This document shows positions 39,321-48,110 of a DNA stretch of 64,000 nucleotides, piece after piece. The notes beneath the pieces are model-generated. The model ran no database searches, was not told the origin of the DNA, and was given only the letters and a program-made list of their open reading frames with translations. Position numbers and translations under genes: made by a program. How positions within the stretch are numbered: position 1 is the stretch's first letter; each line of letters starts with the position of its first letter. The DNA is from Mycolicibacterium austroafricanum. Lineage in GTDB: Bacteria; Actinomycetota; Actinomycetes; Mycobacteriales; Mycobacteriaceae. The stretch is taken from contig NZ_HG964453.1 in the NCBI RefSeq assembly GCF_000612725.1, positions 546,106 through 610,105 of the forward strand, given 5' to 3'.

Positions 39321-42300
39321 GTGGCGCTGAGCGTCGCCGCGCCCGCCGCGCCGGTCGCCATCGTCGGCATCGGCTGCCGACTCGCGGGCGACATCACCAC
39401 CCCGCGGGAGTTCTGGTCGTTCCTGCTCACGGGTGGCAGCAAGGTCACCGAGGTCCCTTCGGAACGGTGGGAGCCCTACCTGCACCGCGACCCGCGCAAC
39501 GCGGCCCTGCTGCGGGAGACCACACGGTGGGGCACCTTTCTGGACGACCTGGCCGGCTTCGACGCCGAGTTCTTCGGGGTGTCGCCGCGCGAAGCCGAGC
39601 TGATGGACCCGCAGCAGCGATTGGCGCTCGAGGTGTCCTGGGAGGCGCTCGAGCATGCCGGCATCTCGCCGCGGGCACTGGCCGGCAGCGACACCGCGGT
39701 GCTGATGGGCGTGAACTCCGACGACTACGGCAAGCTCCTGATGGAGGACATCGCCGGGATCGAGGCGTGGACCGGGATCGGCACGTCGTTGTGCGGCGTC
39801 GCCAACCGGGTGTCGCATCTGCTCGACCTGCGCGGGCCCAGCGTCGCGCTGGACGCGGCGTGCGCGGCCTCACTCGTCGCGGTCCACCAGGCCTGCCAGT
39901 TGCTGCGCGCCGGTGAGACGTCGCTGGCACTTGCGGGCGGTGTCAGCGCGTTGATCGGTCCCGGGCTGACCCGCGTGCTCGACGTCGCGGGCGCGACGGC
40001 CCCCGACGGCCGCTGCAAGACGTTCGACGACGACGCCGACGGTTACGGGCGCGGCGAGGGCGCGGCCGTGGTGGTGCTCAAGCTGTTGGACGACGCAGTC
40101 CGCGACGGTGACCGGGTGCTCGCCGTGGTGCGCGGCGGGGCGGTCGCACAGGACGGCAGGACCGTCGGCATCATGTCTCCCAACGGGCAGGCCCAGGAGG
40201 ACCTGTTCCGGATCGCGTGCCGCGCCGCCGGTGTCACACCGGCCAGTGTCGGCTATCTCGAAGCCCACGGAACCGGAACTCCCACAGGCGATCCGGTCGA
40301 GATCGGCGCATTGTCCGCCGTCTACGGTCGGGGCCGTGCCGACAACCCCTGTGCGGTCGGGTCGGTGAAACCAAACACCGGGCACCTCGAAGGCGGCGCG
40401 GGCGTCGTCGGGCTGATCAAGGCTGCCCTGGCGCTGCACCACGAGCAACTGCCGCCCACCGCGGGCGTGCGCACGCTGACCACTGCCGTGGATTGGGCCG
40501 CCAGCGGGCTGCGCGTGCCCACCGAGGCCGAGCCGTGGCCCCGCGCCGCCGAACCGCGCCGGGCCGCGGTGTGCAGCTACGGCTACGGCGGCACCATCGC
40601 GCACGTTCTGCTCGAGGAGGCGCCACCGGCTCCATCACGCGAAACCGTCTCGGCGCAAATGTCGTTCATCCCGTTGTCGGCGCGCTCGGAGGCCAGGCTC
40701 GCCGTGCAGGCCGGCGCGCTGGCCGGGCATCTGCGGTCGGCGGACTTCTCCGTCGACGAACTCGCCGCGACGCTGTGGACCCGCCGTGGCCACGAACCGG
40801 TGCGCGCGGCGGTGCTCGTCGACGACGGAGGCGTTGCCGACGGCCTCGACGCGCTGGCGACGCAGCAGCGGGATCCGCGCGTGGTGACCGGCTCCGTCGT
40901 ACCCGGCGCCGCCGACGGCGCGGTGTGGGTGTTCTCCGGACACGGGTCGCACTGGCCCGGAATGGGTCGTGAGCTGCTGGCCGGCGAGCCGACGTTCGGT
41001 GCCGTCATCGACGAGGTCGACCAGGTGTTCCGCCGGGAGCTCGGGTTCTCGGCGCGCGGCGCCCTGGCCTCCGGAGAGCTCGGCGGCACCGATCGGGTAC
41101 AGGCGCTCACCTTCGCGACGCAGGTCGGGCTCGCCGCGGTGCTTCGGGAGCGGGGAGTGGCGCCGGCCGCGGTGATCGGGCACTCGGTCGGCGAGGTCGC
41201 GGCCTGTGTCGTGGCCGGGGTGTTCGACCTGGCGCACGGCGCGTCGATCGCGTGCTACCGGGCGCGTGGTTTCCTGTCGGTGGCCGGTGACGGTGCAATG
41301 GCGTTGGCGCGCTTACCTTTCGACGAGGCCGAGCGCCGACTCGGTGGGCGCACCGATGTGGTGGCGGCCATCAGTGCGTCGACGGAGTCCACCGTGGTGT
41401 CCGGCACGGTCGCCGCTGTCGACGAGATCGTGGAGGCGTGGACGGCGTCGGGCGTCATGGTCCGCCGGGTCAACACCGACGTGGCCTTCCACAGTCCGGC
41501 GATGGACGGGCTCACCGGGGAACTCGGGCGTCTCGTAGCGGCGTTGCCCGCGCCGGGTCGCGCCCGGGTGCCGCTGTACACGACCGCGCTGGAGGACCCG
41601 CGGTCCGAGGCCGCACGCGACGAGCACTACTGGGTGGCCAACCTGCGTGGACGGGTGCGCTTCGCCGAGGCCGTCGAGGCTGCCGCCCGGGACGGTCACC
41701 GGCTGTTCCTCGAGGTGTCGGCGCATCCGGTGGTGTCGCATTCGATCGTCGAGACGCTGACCAGCCTCGGCATGGACGACCATGCCGTGCTGCCGGTGCT
41801 GCGACGTGATCAGCCGCAGCGACGTGCGGTCGCCGCGGCGGTCGGTGCCCTCTACTGCCACGGTGCGCCGGTCGCGCACGGGTTCACGGCGACGATGCCG
41901 TGGGCCGCCGATCTGCCGGGCACGCAGTGGCAGCACCGGCGGTTCTGGCGCACCCCGACCCCGCCACCGAACACCCGCGCGCTGCACGACCCGTCGTCAC
42001 ACACCCTGCTCGGCGGCGTCGTCGACGTCACCGGCGAGGTGCCGGCCCGCGTCTGGCAGACCCGCCTGGACATGGGCAGCCGCCCGTACCCGGGTGACCA
42101 CCCCGTCCGCGAGACCGAGATCGTCCCTGCCGCAGTGCTTCTCAACACATTCCTGACCGCGGCAGGCTCGGGTCTGACCGACGTGCGGCTGCGTACACCG
42201 GTGCCTCCGGGTCGGGTCCGCGACATCCAGGTGGTGCTGCAGGACGGCTCGTTGCGGATATCGTCGCGCCTGGCCGACGGCGGCGACGGGAACGGGTGGC

Positions 42301-44423
42301 TCACCCACAGCAGCGCCGTCGTCGCCACCGACGAGGACTTCGAGGGCGAACTCAACGAACTGATGGGCGGCGGTGTCGGCGCGGACACCCAGGCGCGTTG
42401 TGCCGAACAGTTGCCGCCCGGACATGTCATCGACACGCTCGCCGGTGTCGGTGTGGCGGCGATGGGATTCGGCTGGCAGGTGCTCGACATCGGCCGTGGC
42501 GCAGGGGAACTGCTGCTGCGGGTCCGCGCCGAGGCGGACGGCTCGACACCGCGGAGCTGGGCCGGGTTGCTCGACGCGGCGACCTCGGCGGCGTCCACGG
42601 TGTTCGACGGGCCGCCCCGGTTGCGGATGCCCGCGCGGATCGAGCGGGTGCACGTGTGCGGCAACCCTCCCGCGGTCGCGCTGCTGCATGTGCGACGGCG
42701 GCAGGGAACGGCCACCGATGTCGCGATAGCCGACGAATCGGGAGCGGTGCGCGCCTCCATCACGGCGATGACGTTCGAGGAACTCGAGAGCGCCACCGGT
42801 GCCGACCCCTCGCGGATGCTGCACCACGTGGCGTGGCATGTCACCCCGTTCTGTGCGGACGACCGGCCCACCGAGGTCGCCGTGATCGGTGGCGGCGTGG
42901 ACATCGACCCGGTCGTGCGGGATCTCTCCGATGCGGGTGTACCGCATCGCGTCTATGGGAGTCCGGGGCAGGTGCCCGGGGACACCGGAGAGCGGTCGGT
43001 GGTGCTGTTGCTGCCGCGGGACGACTCGCCGGAGGCTGCCGCCGAGCAGGTGCTGGATACTCTGAAACATCTCTGCGACAACAATTCTCAGGCCAGGCTG
43101 TGGGTGCTGACCAACCGCGTGCACGAGGGCGGCAACCTCGTGCACGCGCCGCTGTGGGGGATGTCGCGGATCGCCGCGGCCGAACACCCGCAGCTGTGGG
43201 GTGGGGTGCTCGACGTCGCCTGCGGGGGAGTGCCCCTCGGTGTGCTCGCTTCGCTGCATGGCCACGGTGTCGTGGTGGCCCGCGACGGCGTCGCGATGAC
43301 GGCGCGGCTGTCCCATGCGCAATCCGGCGGCGGCGCCCCGATGACGTGCACGCCGGGCGGGACGTATCTGGTCACCGGCGGTACCGGCGCGCTGGGCCTT
43401 CGGATCGCGCAACGCCTCGCCGACCTCGGTGCGCGCCGCCTGGTGCTGCTGTCGCGGTCGGGTTTACCGCACCGCGACCAGTGGACGGACAACCAGAGCG
43501 AGGCGGTCCGCGCGGTGGCGGCGCTGGAGGAGCGCGGGGTGTCCGTGCACGTCGCCGCGATCGACATCGGCGCGGCGGGTGCCGGCGATCAGCTGCGGGC
43601 GGTGTTGCGGGAGCTGCCCCCGGTGAGAGGGGTCGTACACGCCGCAGGTGTGGAAGCCGGTGCGCTGCTGCTCGATACGTCGGCGGACGACATCCGGGCC
43701 GCGATGCGGCCGAAGGTCGCGGGCACGCTCACCCTGCACGAGCTGTTCCCGCCCGAGCAGTTGGACTGGATGGTGCTGTTCTCGTCGTGCGGCTACCTCG
43801 CGGGCTTCCCCGGACAGGCTGCGTATGCGTGCGCCAACGCGTTCCTGGATGCGGCTGCGCGGCACCGGCGCGCTCTGGGTGACCGCACCGTCAGCGTGGC
43901 GTGGACCGCGTGGCGCGGTCTCGGCATGGGGTCGACATCCGGGTTCGTCGCCGCCCAGCTCGAAGCCTTGGGGATGGGCACCGTCGGCGCCGACGACGCG
44001 ATGCGGGCATTGGACACGGTGATGCGCGGCGAAGAGCCGAACGTCGTTGTGCTGCCCGTGCTTCCGGGCGCCGCCGCAGTGCCGATGCTGTCCGATGTCG
44101 CCCCGACGGGCGGGGACGATGTCGACGACGCACTCCCGGCAGGCCCCGGTGATGCCGATCTCGACGAATGGGTGGCGCGGGAGGTTGCCGCCGCGGTCGC
44201 GGCCGAACTCGGCCTGCCGGAATCCGACGTCGATCCGCGGGTTCCGCTGGTGGAGGCCGGCGTCGACTCGATCATGACCGTCGCGCTACGGCGCGCGCTG
44301 GAGAAACGCACGGGCCTGACGCTGCCCCCGACGCTGCTGTGGGAGCATCCGACCGCCGCCGCGGTGACCGAGCGGATCATCGATCTGCTCACGCCGCAGC
44401 CCGAAAAGGTCGATGTCAGTTGA
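39321..44423 (+). CDS. Iterative type I PKS, 6-methylsalicylic acid synthase-like (KS-AT-DH-KR-ACP)
   Basis: A 1,700-residue single-module PKS. KS: C181 in 'DAACAASLVAVH', H316 in 'EAHGTGT', H355 in 'NTGHLEGGAG'. AT: 'FSGHGSHWPGMGREL' and S622 in GHSVGE. DH/thioester-hydrolase-type region: H927 in 'PYPGDHPV'. KR: TGGTGALG from 1352, with 'LDWMVLFSSCGYLAGFPGQAAY'. ACP: S1650 in GVDSI. There is no ER or TE. 'DDYGKLLMEDIAGIEAWTGIG', 'GLTRVLDVAGATAPDG' and 'VAWTAWRGLGMG' are signatures of bacterial 6-MSA synthases such as ChlB1. The predicted product is 6-methylsalicylate from acetyl-CoA and three malonyl-CoA. An IdeR box and mbtA-mbtE nearby imply it supplies the aryl cap of mycobactin. E931 replaces the usual Gly after the DH histidine. 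Orsellinate-type chemistry is the alternative. Confidence 0.88.
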   Translation: MALSVAAPAAPVAIVGIGCRLAGDITTPREFWSFLLTGGSKVTEVPSERWEPYLHRDPRNAALLRETTRWGTFLDDLAGFDAEFFGVSPREAELMDPQQRLALEVSWEALEHAGISPRALAGSDTAVLMGVNSDDYGKLLMEDIAGIEAWTGIGTSLCGVANRVSHLLDLRGPSVALDAACAASLVAVHQACQLLRAGETSLALAGGVSALIGPGLTRVLDVAGATAPDGRCKTFDDDADGYGRGEGAAVVVLKLLDDAVRDGDRVLAVVRGGAVAQDGRTVGIMSPNGQAQEDLFRIACRAAGVTPASVGYLEAHGTGTPTGDPVEIGALSAVYGRGRADNPCAVGSVKPNTGHLEGGAGVVGLIKAALALHHEQLPPTAGVRTLTTAVDWAASGLRVPTEAEPWPRAAEPRRAAVCSYGYGGTIAHVLLEEAPPAPSRETVSAQMSFIPLSARSEARLAVQAGALAGHLRSADFSVDELAATLWTRRGHEPVRAAVLVDDGGVADGLDALATQQRDPRVVTGSVVPGAADGAVWVFSGHGSHWPGMGRELLAGEPTFGAVIDEVDQVFRRELGFSARGALASGELGGTDRVQALTFATQVGLAAVLRERGVAPAAVIGHSVGEVAACVVAGVFDLAHGASIACYRARGFLSVAGDGAMALARLPFDEAERRLGGRTDVVAAISASTESTVVSGTVAAVDEIVEAWTASGVMVRRVNTDVAFHSPAMDGLTGELGRLVAALPAPGRARVPLYTTALEDPRSEAARDEHYWVANLRGRVRFAEAVEAAARDGHRLFLEVSAHPVVSHSIVETLTSLGMDDHAVLPVLRRDQPQRRAVAAAVGALYCHGAPVAHGFTATMPWAADLPGTQWQHRRFWRTPTPPPNTRALHDPSSHTLLGGVVDVTGEVPARVWQTRLDMGSRPYPGDHPVRETEIVPAAVLLNTFLTAAGSGLTDVRLRTPVPPGRVRDIQVVLQDGSLRISSRLADGGDGNGWLTHSSAVVATDEDFEGELNELMGGGVGADTQARCAEQLPPGHVIDTLAGVGVAAMGFGWQVLDIGRGAGELLLRVRAEADGSTPRSWAGLLDAATSAASTVFDGPPRLRMPARIERVHVCGNPPAVALLHVRRRQGTATDVAIADESGAVRASITAMTFEELESATGADPSRMLHHVAWHVTPFCADDRPTEVAVIGGGVDIDPVVRDLSDAGVPHRVYGSPGQVPGDTGERSVVLLLPRDDSPEAAAEQVLDTLKHLCDNNSQARLWVLTNRVHEGGNLVHAPLWGMSRIAAAEHPQLWGGVLDVACGGVPLGVLASLHGHGVVVARDGVAMTARLSHAQSGGGAPMTCTPGGTYLVTGGTGALGLRIAQRLADLGARRLVLLSRSGLPHRDQWTDNQSEAVRAVAALEERGVSVHVAAIDIGAAGAGDQLRAVLRELPPVRGVVHAAGVEAGALLLDTSADDIRAAMRPKVAGTLTLHELFPPEQLDWMVLFSSCGYLAGFPGQAAYACANAFLDAAARHRRALGDRTVSVAWTAWRGLGMGSTSGFVAAQLEALGMGTVGADDAMRALDTVMRGEEPNVVVLPVLPGAAAVPMLSDVAPTGGDDVDDALPAGPGDADLDEWVAREVAAAVAAELGLPESDVDPRVPLVEAGVDSIMTVALRRALEKRTGLTLPPTLLWEHPTAAAVTERIIDLLTPQPEKVDVS

Positions 44424-44437
44424 CTTTCGGACGCTAC

Positions 44438-44678
44438 GGTTTGGTTTCTGGCGTTGTTGCGGGTGGTCCAACTGTTTGGCCCGGCCCAGGTAGAGGCTTT
44501 GGCCGGTGTGTTGGTCGTAGACGTAGAGGTAGTGGTGGGCCCGGGCGGCCAGCCGGATCAGGTCGGGCATCGGCATCAGGCTTCCGCCGCCGGTGACCGC
44601 GACCCCGGCGCCTTTCTCCAGCTCCTGCAACGACGCCGACGCGATCACCGTCGTCGTACGGATTTCACGTGCGTGCAT
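44438..44678 (-). pseudogene. Remnant of a 13E12/DUF222 HNH-endonuclease repeat gene
   Basis: On the minus strand a short open stretch ('TTTVIASASLQELEKGAG', then 'GGSLMPMPDLIRLAARAHHYL', then 'LYLGRAKQLDHPQQR') matches the part of DUF222 (REP13E12 family) proteins just before the HNH motif. The N-terminal DUF222 body and the HNH (RGCTxPGC) part are both missing. The alignment stops right after the 'QR'. The remnant abuts the PKS stop codon and marks the left edge of the accessory island. REP13E12 elements are abundant in mycobacteria and one serves as a prophage attachment site in M. tuberculosis. Confidence 0.65.
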
Positions 44679-44690
44679 TTCGACGATCCC

Positions 44691-46142
44691 CTACGCAGTG
44701 GATGAGGAGTCTTGCGAAGCCTTGACCGCGAATCCGAATCGGTCTGCCGAATACTGCCAATTGTCGCGAACTACTTCGCGCTGTTTCTCACTGCTGATTC
44801 CCAGCTCAGCGAGAATGACTAGGTGTAGGAGCGCGCGCGTGACGTACTCAAGTCGGTAACGCGCCTCTTCGAGCGGCACCTTCTTTTCGAGTTCACCAGT
44901 GTTGAGATGCCCGATGGCGTTTCGGGCATTCTTCAACCATTTGGCCCATGTATCAACATCAGTCAGAAGTTTGGTCACGGCCTCGGTGTCCGCTTTGGTG
45001 ACGAGTTCAACGAGACGGTCCTTCAAGCCAGGCCGATTGTCCTTGATGCGAATCAGTGCCCAGTTTCGATCATCCTTAAGGAAGTAGAACAGCGCGCGCG
45101 TCACCTGCCGCACTACAGCTGAGTGCTTGTCAGGCGCTAGGCCATTGGAGTCCGGGAAGAGGGCCGTATGAAAGCCTTCGGCAGCGGACCCAGCGTTGAA
45201 AAGTCGATTTTGGTAAGCGCCGCCACTTACGTAGTCCAGGCCAAGCAAGACGGCGAGCGGCATGCCAATTTTGTCTCGAAGTGAAAGCCAGTCACGGATC
45301 AATGTGGCGAAGTCGACGTCGTTCAACGTGAAAAGGGGTCGGAGCGTTCGGTCGTCATCATCGTCGTCGTTTGATAGCCCGATACCGTCGTAGAAGAGGT
45401 CAACTTCGTATGGCTTCGGTATCGGCCTGTCGGTGTTTATCAGCAGCTTGCACTCCATGACCCGAGAGGGCGTCTGAGTCGCGATGGTTACCAGATCCTG
45501 GACAGCTCGACTGCGATCCAGGAACCCATTCCACGGGAGCGGGGATTCTGCTCCCAACCGTAGAACTACGCGCTCTGTCGTTCGGTAGCGGGTTTCCGAT
45601 CGTGTCGTCTTCGGCCCATTCGAAGAGATGCTCCAGAATAGTTCCATCGTCTCGGGCGGTTCATCCAGTTCGGTCCTCACCGCATCAGTCCAATTGACCG
45701 TCATGCGCCACCGTTCACTTGTCTCGCCATTTCCGACCCATTGCTCGAAGTCCAGACCGCTGCGATCAGCCCACGCTGTGAGACCGGTCAAGCTCGTTTG
45801 AAAACCGTCGAAGATCGCATCGTCGGGCTGATCGAGGTGCACGCCGACTAATGCAATCCGTGGACGAAAGACTTCAGTGGTCGTCATCACCTGCGCGATT
45901 GTTATTTGCCCGCCGTTGGCTTGCGTGCACTCAATCAGCGTGACGTGTCGCCCGTTGGCGGCTCCGTGGATCAGCGGTATCGGTTCGTCCGCCCTGCCGG
46001 CCTCAACTTGAAGCTCGTCGGTAAGTTCCAGACGAAGTCGAGACGACTGAAAATCGACTTCGAGGACCCCGCCGACAGCCTGAGCTGGAGTTTCAGGTAG
46101 CCACCATTTACCGACGTATCGCTTCGCATTCACAACCGGCAT
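44691..46142 (-). CDS. ApeA-like HEPN-domain protein, putative anti-phage defence
   Basis: A 483-residue protein with lower GC than its neighbours. The N-terminus 'RYVGKWWLPETPAQAVGGVLEVD' and the following beta-rich region fit the ApeA N-terminal domain. The C-terminal about 170 residues are helical and contain the HEPN ribonuclease motif R407-N-A-I-G-H412 ('WLKNARNAIGHLN'). ApeA proteins cause abortive infection by RNA cleavage after phage attack. AAAGGGA lies upstream of the ATG. The gene is 26 bp downstream of a DUF6602-like nuclease gene, so the two form an operon. Assignment rests on the N-terminal signature plus the catalytic motif; activity is inferred. Confidence 0.72.
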   Translation of the reverse strand: MPVVNAKRYVGKWWLPETPAQAVGGVLEVDFQSSRLRLELTDELQVEAGRADEPIPLIHGAANGRHVTLIECTQANGGQITIAQVMTTTEVFRPRIALVGVHLDQPDDAIFDGFQTSLTGLTAWADRSGLDFEQWVGNGETSERWRMTVNWTDAVRTELDEPPETMELFWSISSNGPKTTRSETRYRTTERVVLRLGAESPLPWNGFLDRSRAVQDLVTIATQTPSRVMECKLLINTDRPIPKPYEVDLFYDGIGLSNDDDDDDRTLRPLFTLNDVDFATLIRDWLSLRDKIGMPLAVLLGLDYVSGGAYQNRLFNAGSAAEGFHTALFPDSNGLAPDKHSAVVRQVTRALFYFLKDDRNWALIRIKDNRPGLKDRLVELVTKADTEAVTKLLTDVDTWAKWLKNARNAIGHLNTGELEKKVPLEEARYRLEYVTRALLHLVILAELGISSEKQREVVRDNWQYSADRFGFAVKASQDSSSTA

Positions 46143-46168
46143 ATCGGGTGTCCCTTTCGATAGCGTCG

Positions 46169-47131
46169 CTAGTCGTCATTGGTCGAGTCGACTTTGTCCT
46201 GTTCTGAGTTGTCGACATCGGCAGCTGCGGCGTCACGGCTCTGCATGTACTGAAGATGCCGCGTCGGCGGGATGAGGTAGGGCGAGAAAGCCGACCGGCC
46301 CCGAAAGATTCGCGGCATCGCGGCATGCAGCCAGATCATCGTAATCACCAGCGGCGCGTCGGTTTCGACGAAACCCCAACCCGACAGGTCGTTTCGGATG
46401 GTCTTCGAACCGTCCGCTTTGTCGAAGCCGACTTGGAACCCCATCGGATTGTCGGGCCTTATGTAAAGCCAGACTCCCCGGCCGAGGATGCACACGGCGT
46501 CGAGCGGTGGTTGAGGGGTGTTCGCCCAGTCCTCTTCGCCCATCGACTTGCCCGCCGGGGGTTCGATCAATCCGACGTTCTGCAGCCGCTCGCCCATCGT
46601 GTCGCTCGCGATCTTGTTCTCGAAAGCGATCACGAAGTACGGCGGCACCATGCCGATCTGCTTCATGTACGCCTGGTCTTTGGTCGTCATCACGTGATCG
46701 GATTCGTTGACTGTCATCCGCAGCTGCTTGAAGGCCGTGCCCTTCTTGATGCAGTCACCGAGCGCGTTGACGTCCAGACAAGCTTTGACCTCCCCGGCAG
46801 CGGCGACACCGTCCACGACGTAGGTTCCCGACTTGCCCTCCGGGAATGAAAGCGGGTGATCGGGGCTGGCGATGACGACGTCGGTCTGACGTGAGCCGTC
46901 GCCGAACGCGTCGTAGACGATGCCCTTGCCCACCCCGTATCCCGACGGCAGATAGGTGCGCAGTGTGTTGCGCACCGCCTCTTCAGCCCCGTCCCCGATA
47001 GTGGTGCCGTGGTCGGATTCCAGGCGCGCTTTCGCCAGCGCCGTCTGGAGTTCCTTCTCAACGGTCGCGAGAAGGCTGTGGAACCGGAGGTCAATGCTGA
47101 AACGGCGCTCTTGACTCTCGTCGTCGGTCAT
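46169..47131 (-). CDS. DUF6602-like protein with PD-(D/E)XK-type motif
   Basis: A 320-residue protein starting at ATG 47131 ('MTDDESQERRFSIDLRFHSLLATVEKELQTALAKA'). Residues about 60-120 ('YLPSGYGVGKGIVYD...QTDVVIASP...YVVDGVAAAGEVKACLD') show the D84 ... E114-V-K116 pattern of the restriction-endonuclease fold, as in DUF6602 proteins. The remaining half contains 'IGMVPPYFVIAFENK' and 'AVCILGRGVWLYIRPDNPMGFQVGFD'. It is the upstream member of an operon with the ApeA-like gene. Whether it is an active nuclease, a sensor or an immunity component is unknown. The whole block has atypical composition for this locus. Confidence 0.65.
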   Translation of the reverse strand: MTDDESQERRFSIDLRFHSLLATVEKELQTALAKARLESDHGTTIGDGAEEAVRNTLRTYLPSGYGVGKGIVYDAFGDGSRQTDVVIASPDHPLSFPEGKSGTYVVDGVAAAGEVKACLDVNALGDCIKKGTAFKQLRMTVNESDHVMTTKDQAYMKQIGMVPPYFVIAFENKIASDTMGERLQNVGLIEPPAGKSMGEEDWANTPQPPLDAVCILGRGVWLYIRPDNPMGFQVGFDKADGSKTIRNDLSGWGFVETDAPLVITMIWLHAAMPRIFRGRSAFSPYLIPPTRHLQYMQSRDAAAADVDNSEQDKVDSTNDD

Positions 47132-47267
47132 GCCCGGAGTATGCGCGAGCGCACCGACAGCAAGCACGCCGCTCGGACGTCGCCGGGACGCAAATGCGCC
47201 GGTTCGCACCGCTTCGTCGCTACGATCCGGCGTGTGACTCGGGGGATGACTCAGCGGCGAGTGCCTT

Positions 47268-47498
47268 GTGGGTGAACGGTGGCCTTCGCTACGGGGGTCA
47301 CGGTTGGCCCGCATTGTCGAGAAGCATTGCGGATCGCCTATGCGCAGGTCAGGCAGCCACCGCCGGTATCAAGGCCGATACAAACAGTTCACGTTCGCAT
47401 ACCATGACAGTGCCGAAGTGAGTGGGAACAACGTGCGGCGTGTCTTAATTGATGATGTCGGTCTAACCGATGCGGAAGCTAGAGACGAGGTGAGCTAG
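47268..47498 (+). CDS. hicA: HicA-like toxin (mRNA interferase)
   Basis: A 76-residue protein from GTG 47268. 'GSRLARIVEKHCG' is followed by 'RRSGSHRRYQG' with the candidate catalytic histidine H31 in the conserved GSH, then 'FTFAYHDS' and 'VRRVLIDDVGLTDAEARDEV'. This is the double-stranded-RNA-binding-like layout of HicA: helix, GSH turn, three strands, helix. HicA cleaves mRNA and is held in check by the downstream HicB. Its stop (TAG 47496-47498) is immediately followed by the hicB-like ATG, typical of hicAB operons. Upstream AT-richer sequence may contain the promoter. Confidence 0.7.
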   Translation: MGERWPSLRGSRLARIVEKHCGSPMRRSGSHRRYQGRYKQFTFAYHDSAEVSGNNVRRVLIDDVGLTDAEARDEVS

Positions 47499-48110
47499 AT
47501 GGGACAGCAGGCCCAGAGTGTCGTCTACCGCCTCGACGCGGCGCACAATCCGGCATGGCAGTTCTACTCGATGCCGGAAAGCATCGTCGGCGGTGGTCAG
47601 ACGCTAGATGACGCACGCGCTCAGTACCAGGACGCACTGCGATTCACGCTCGAAACGGACGACTTGCCCGCCGTCCACGAGTACATCGAGCAAGAGATCG
47701 GCGACCTCGGCATCTGGTTGCGGATGCCCGTCGGCCAAGGGCATTACGACACGATCGTCAACACCGCGAAGGATCAGATCGAACCCGACGATCGCGAGTG
47801 GTTCATGGCTCATCCGACAGCCGGGGGCGACCCCGTGATCGTCAATGCCATACCCGACGCACCGCTGAGCAGCATTTTGGAGCAGATGACGGTTCACGAT
47901 CACCTCATCCTGGCCATGCGCTACCGCGGCCCCGACAAGGTGCAGAACATCTTCCTCGTCTTCGCCGGGGCCGCGACTGAGGACGCCAGCGCTGAGCCAC
48001 TGATGGATTTCGAATCGTTAGGCCTTACGCCGGACTCACCGTTGAGCGAGTTACTCGAAGAAGCTTTGGCGCGGCACGTAACGGCGTTCAGCGCCCCTGC
48101 TCTGTGCTGA
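47499..48110 (+). CDS. hicB: HicB-like antitoxin (long form)
   Basis: A 203-residue protein directly abutting the HicA-like gene. The N-terminus 'VVYRLDAAHNPAWQFYSMPESIVGGGQTLDDARAQYQDALRFTLE' has the partial RNase H-like HicB fold with the 'G-x-T-L-x-x-A' helix start. The remaining about 140 residues are not the usual short ribbon-helix-helix or HTH tail and are unassigned. As antitoxin it should bind HicA and repress the operon. The long C-terminal extension is unusual and may explain why no DNA-binding domain is evident. Confidence 0.55.
   Translation: MGQQAQSVVYRLDAAHNPAWQFYSMPESIVGGGQTLDDARAQYQDALRFTLETDDLPAVHEYIEQEIGDLGIWLRMPVGQGHYDTIVNTAKDQIEPDDREWFMAHPTAGGDPVIVNAIPDAPLSSILEQMTVHDHLILAMRYRGPDKVQNIFLVFAGAATEDASAEPLMDFESLGLTPDSPLSELLEEALARHVTAFSAPALC

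Noticed and set aside
39321..44423. Reading the PKS as a phthiocerol/PpsA-type or mycocerosic-type synthase
   Set aside because: It has no ER, no loading domain and no docking ends, and the KS, DH and KR signatures follow the iterative 6-MSA synthase group.
47301..47320. A GGGGGTCACGG run resembling the core of the 22-bp element
   Set aside because: It lacks ACTAG on the left and GATTCG on the right and lies inside the HicA-like coding frame.
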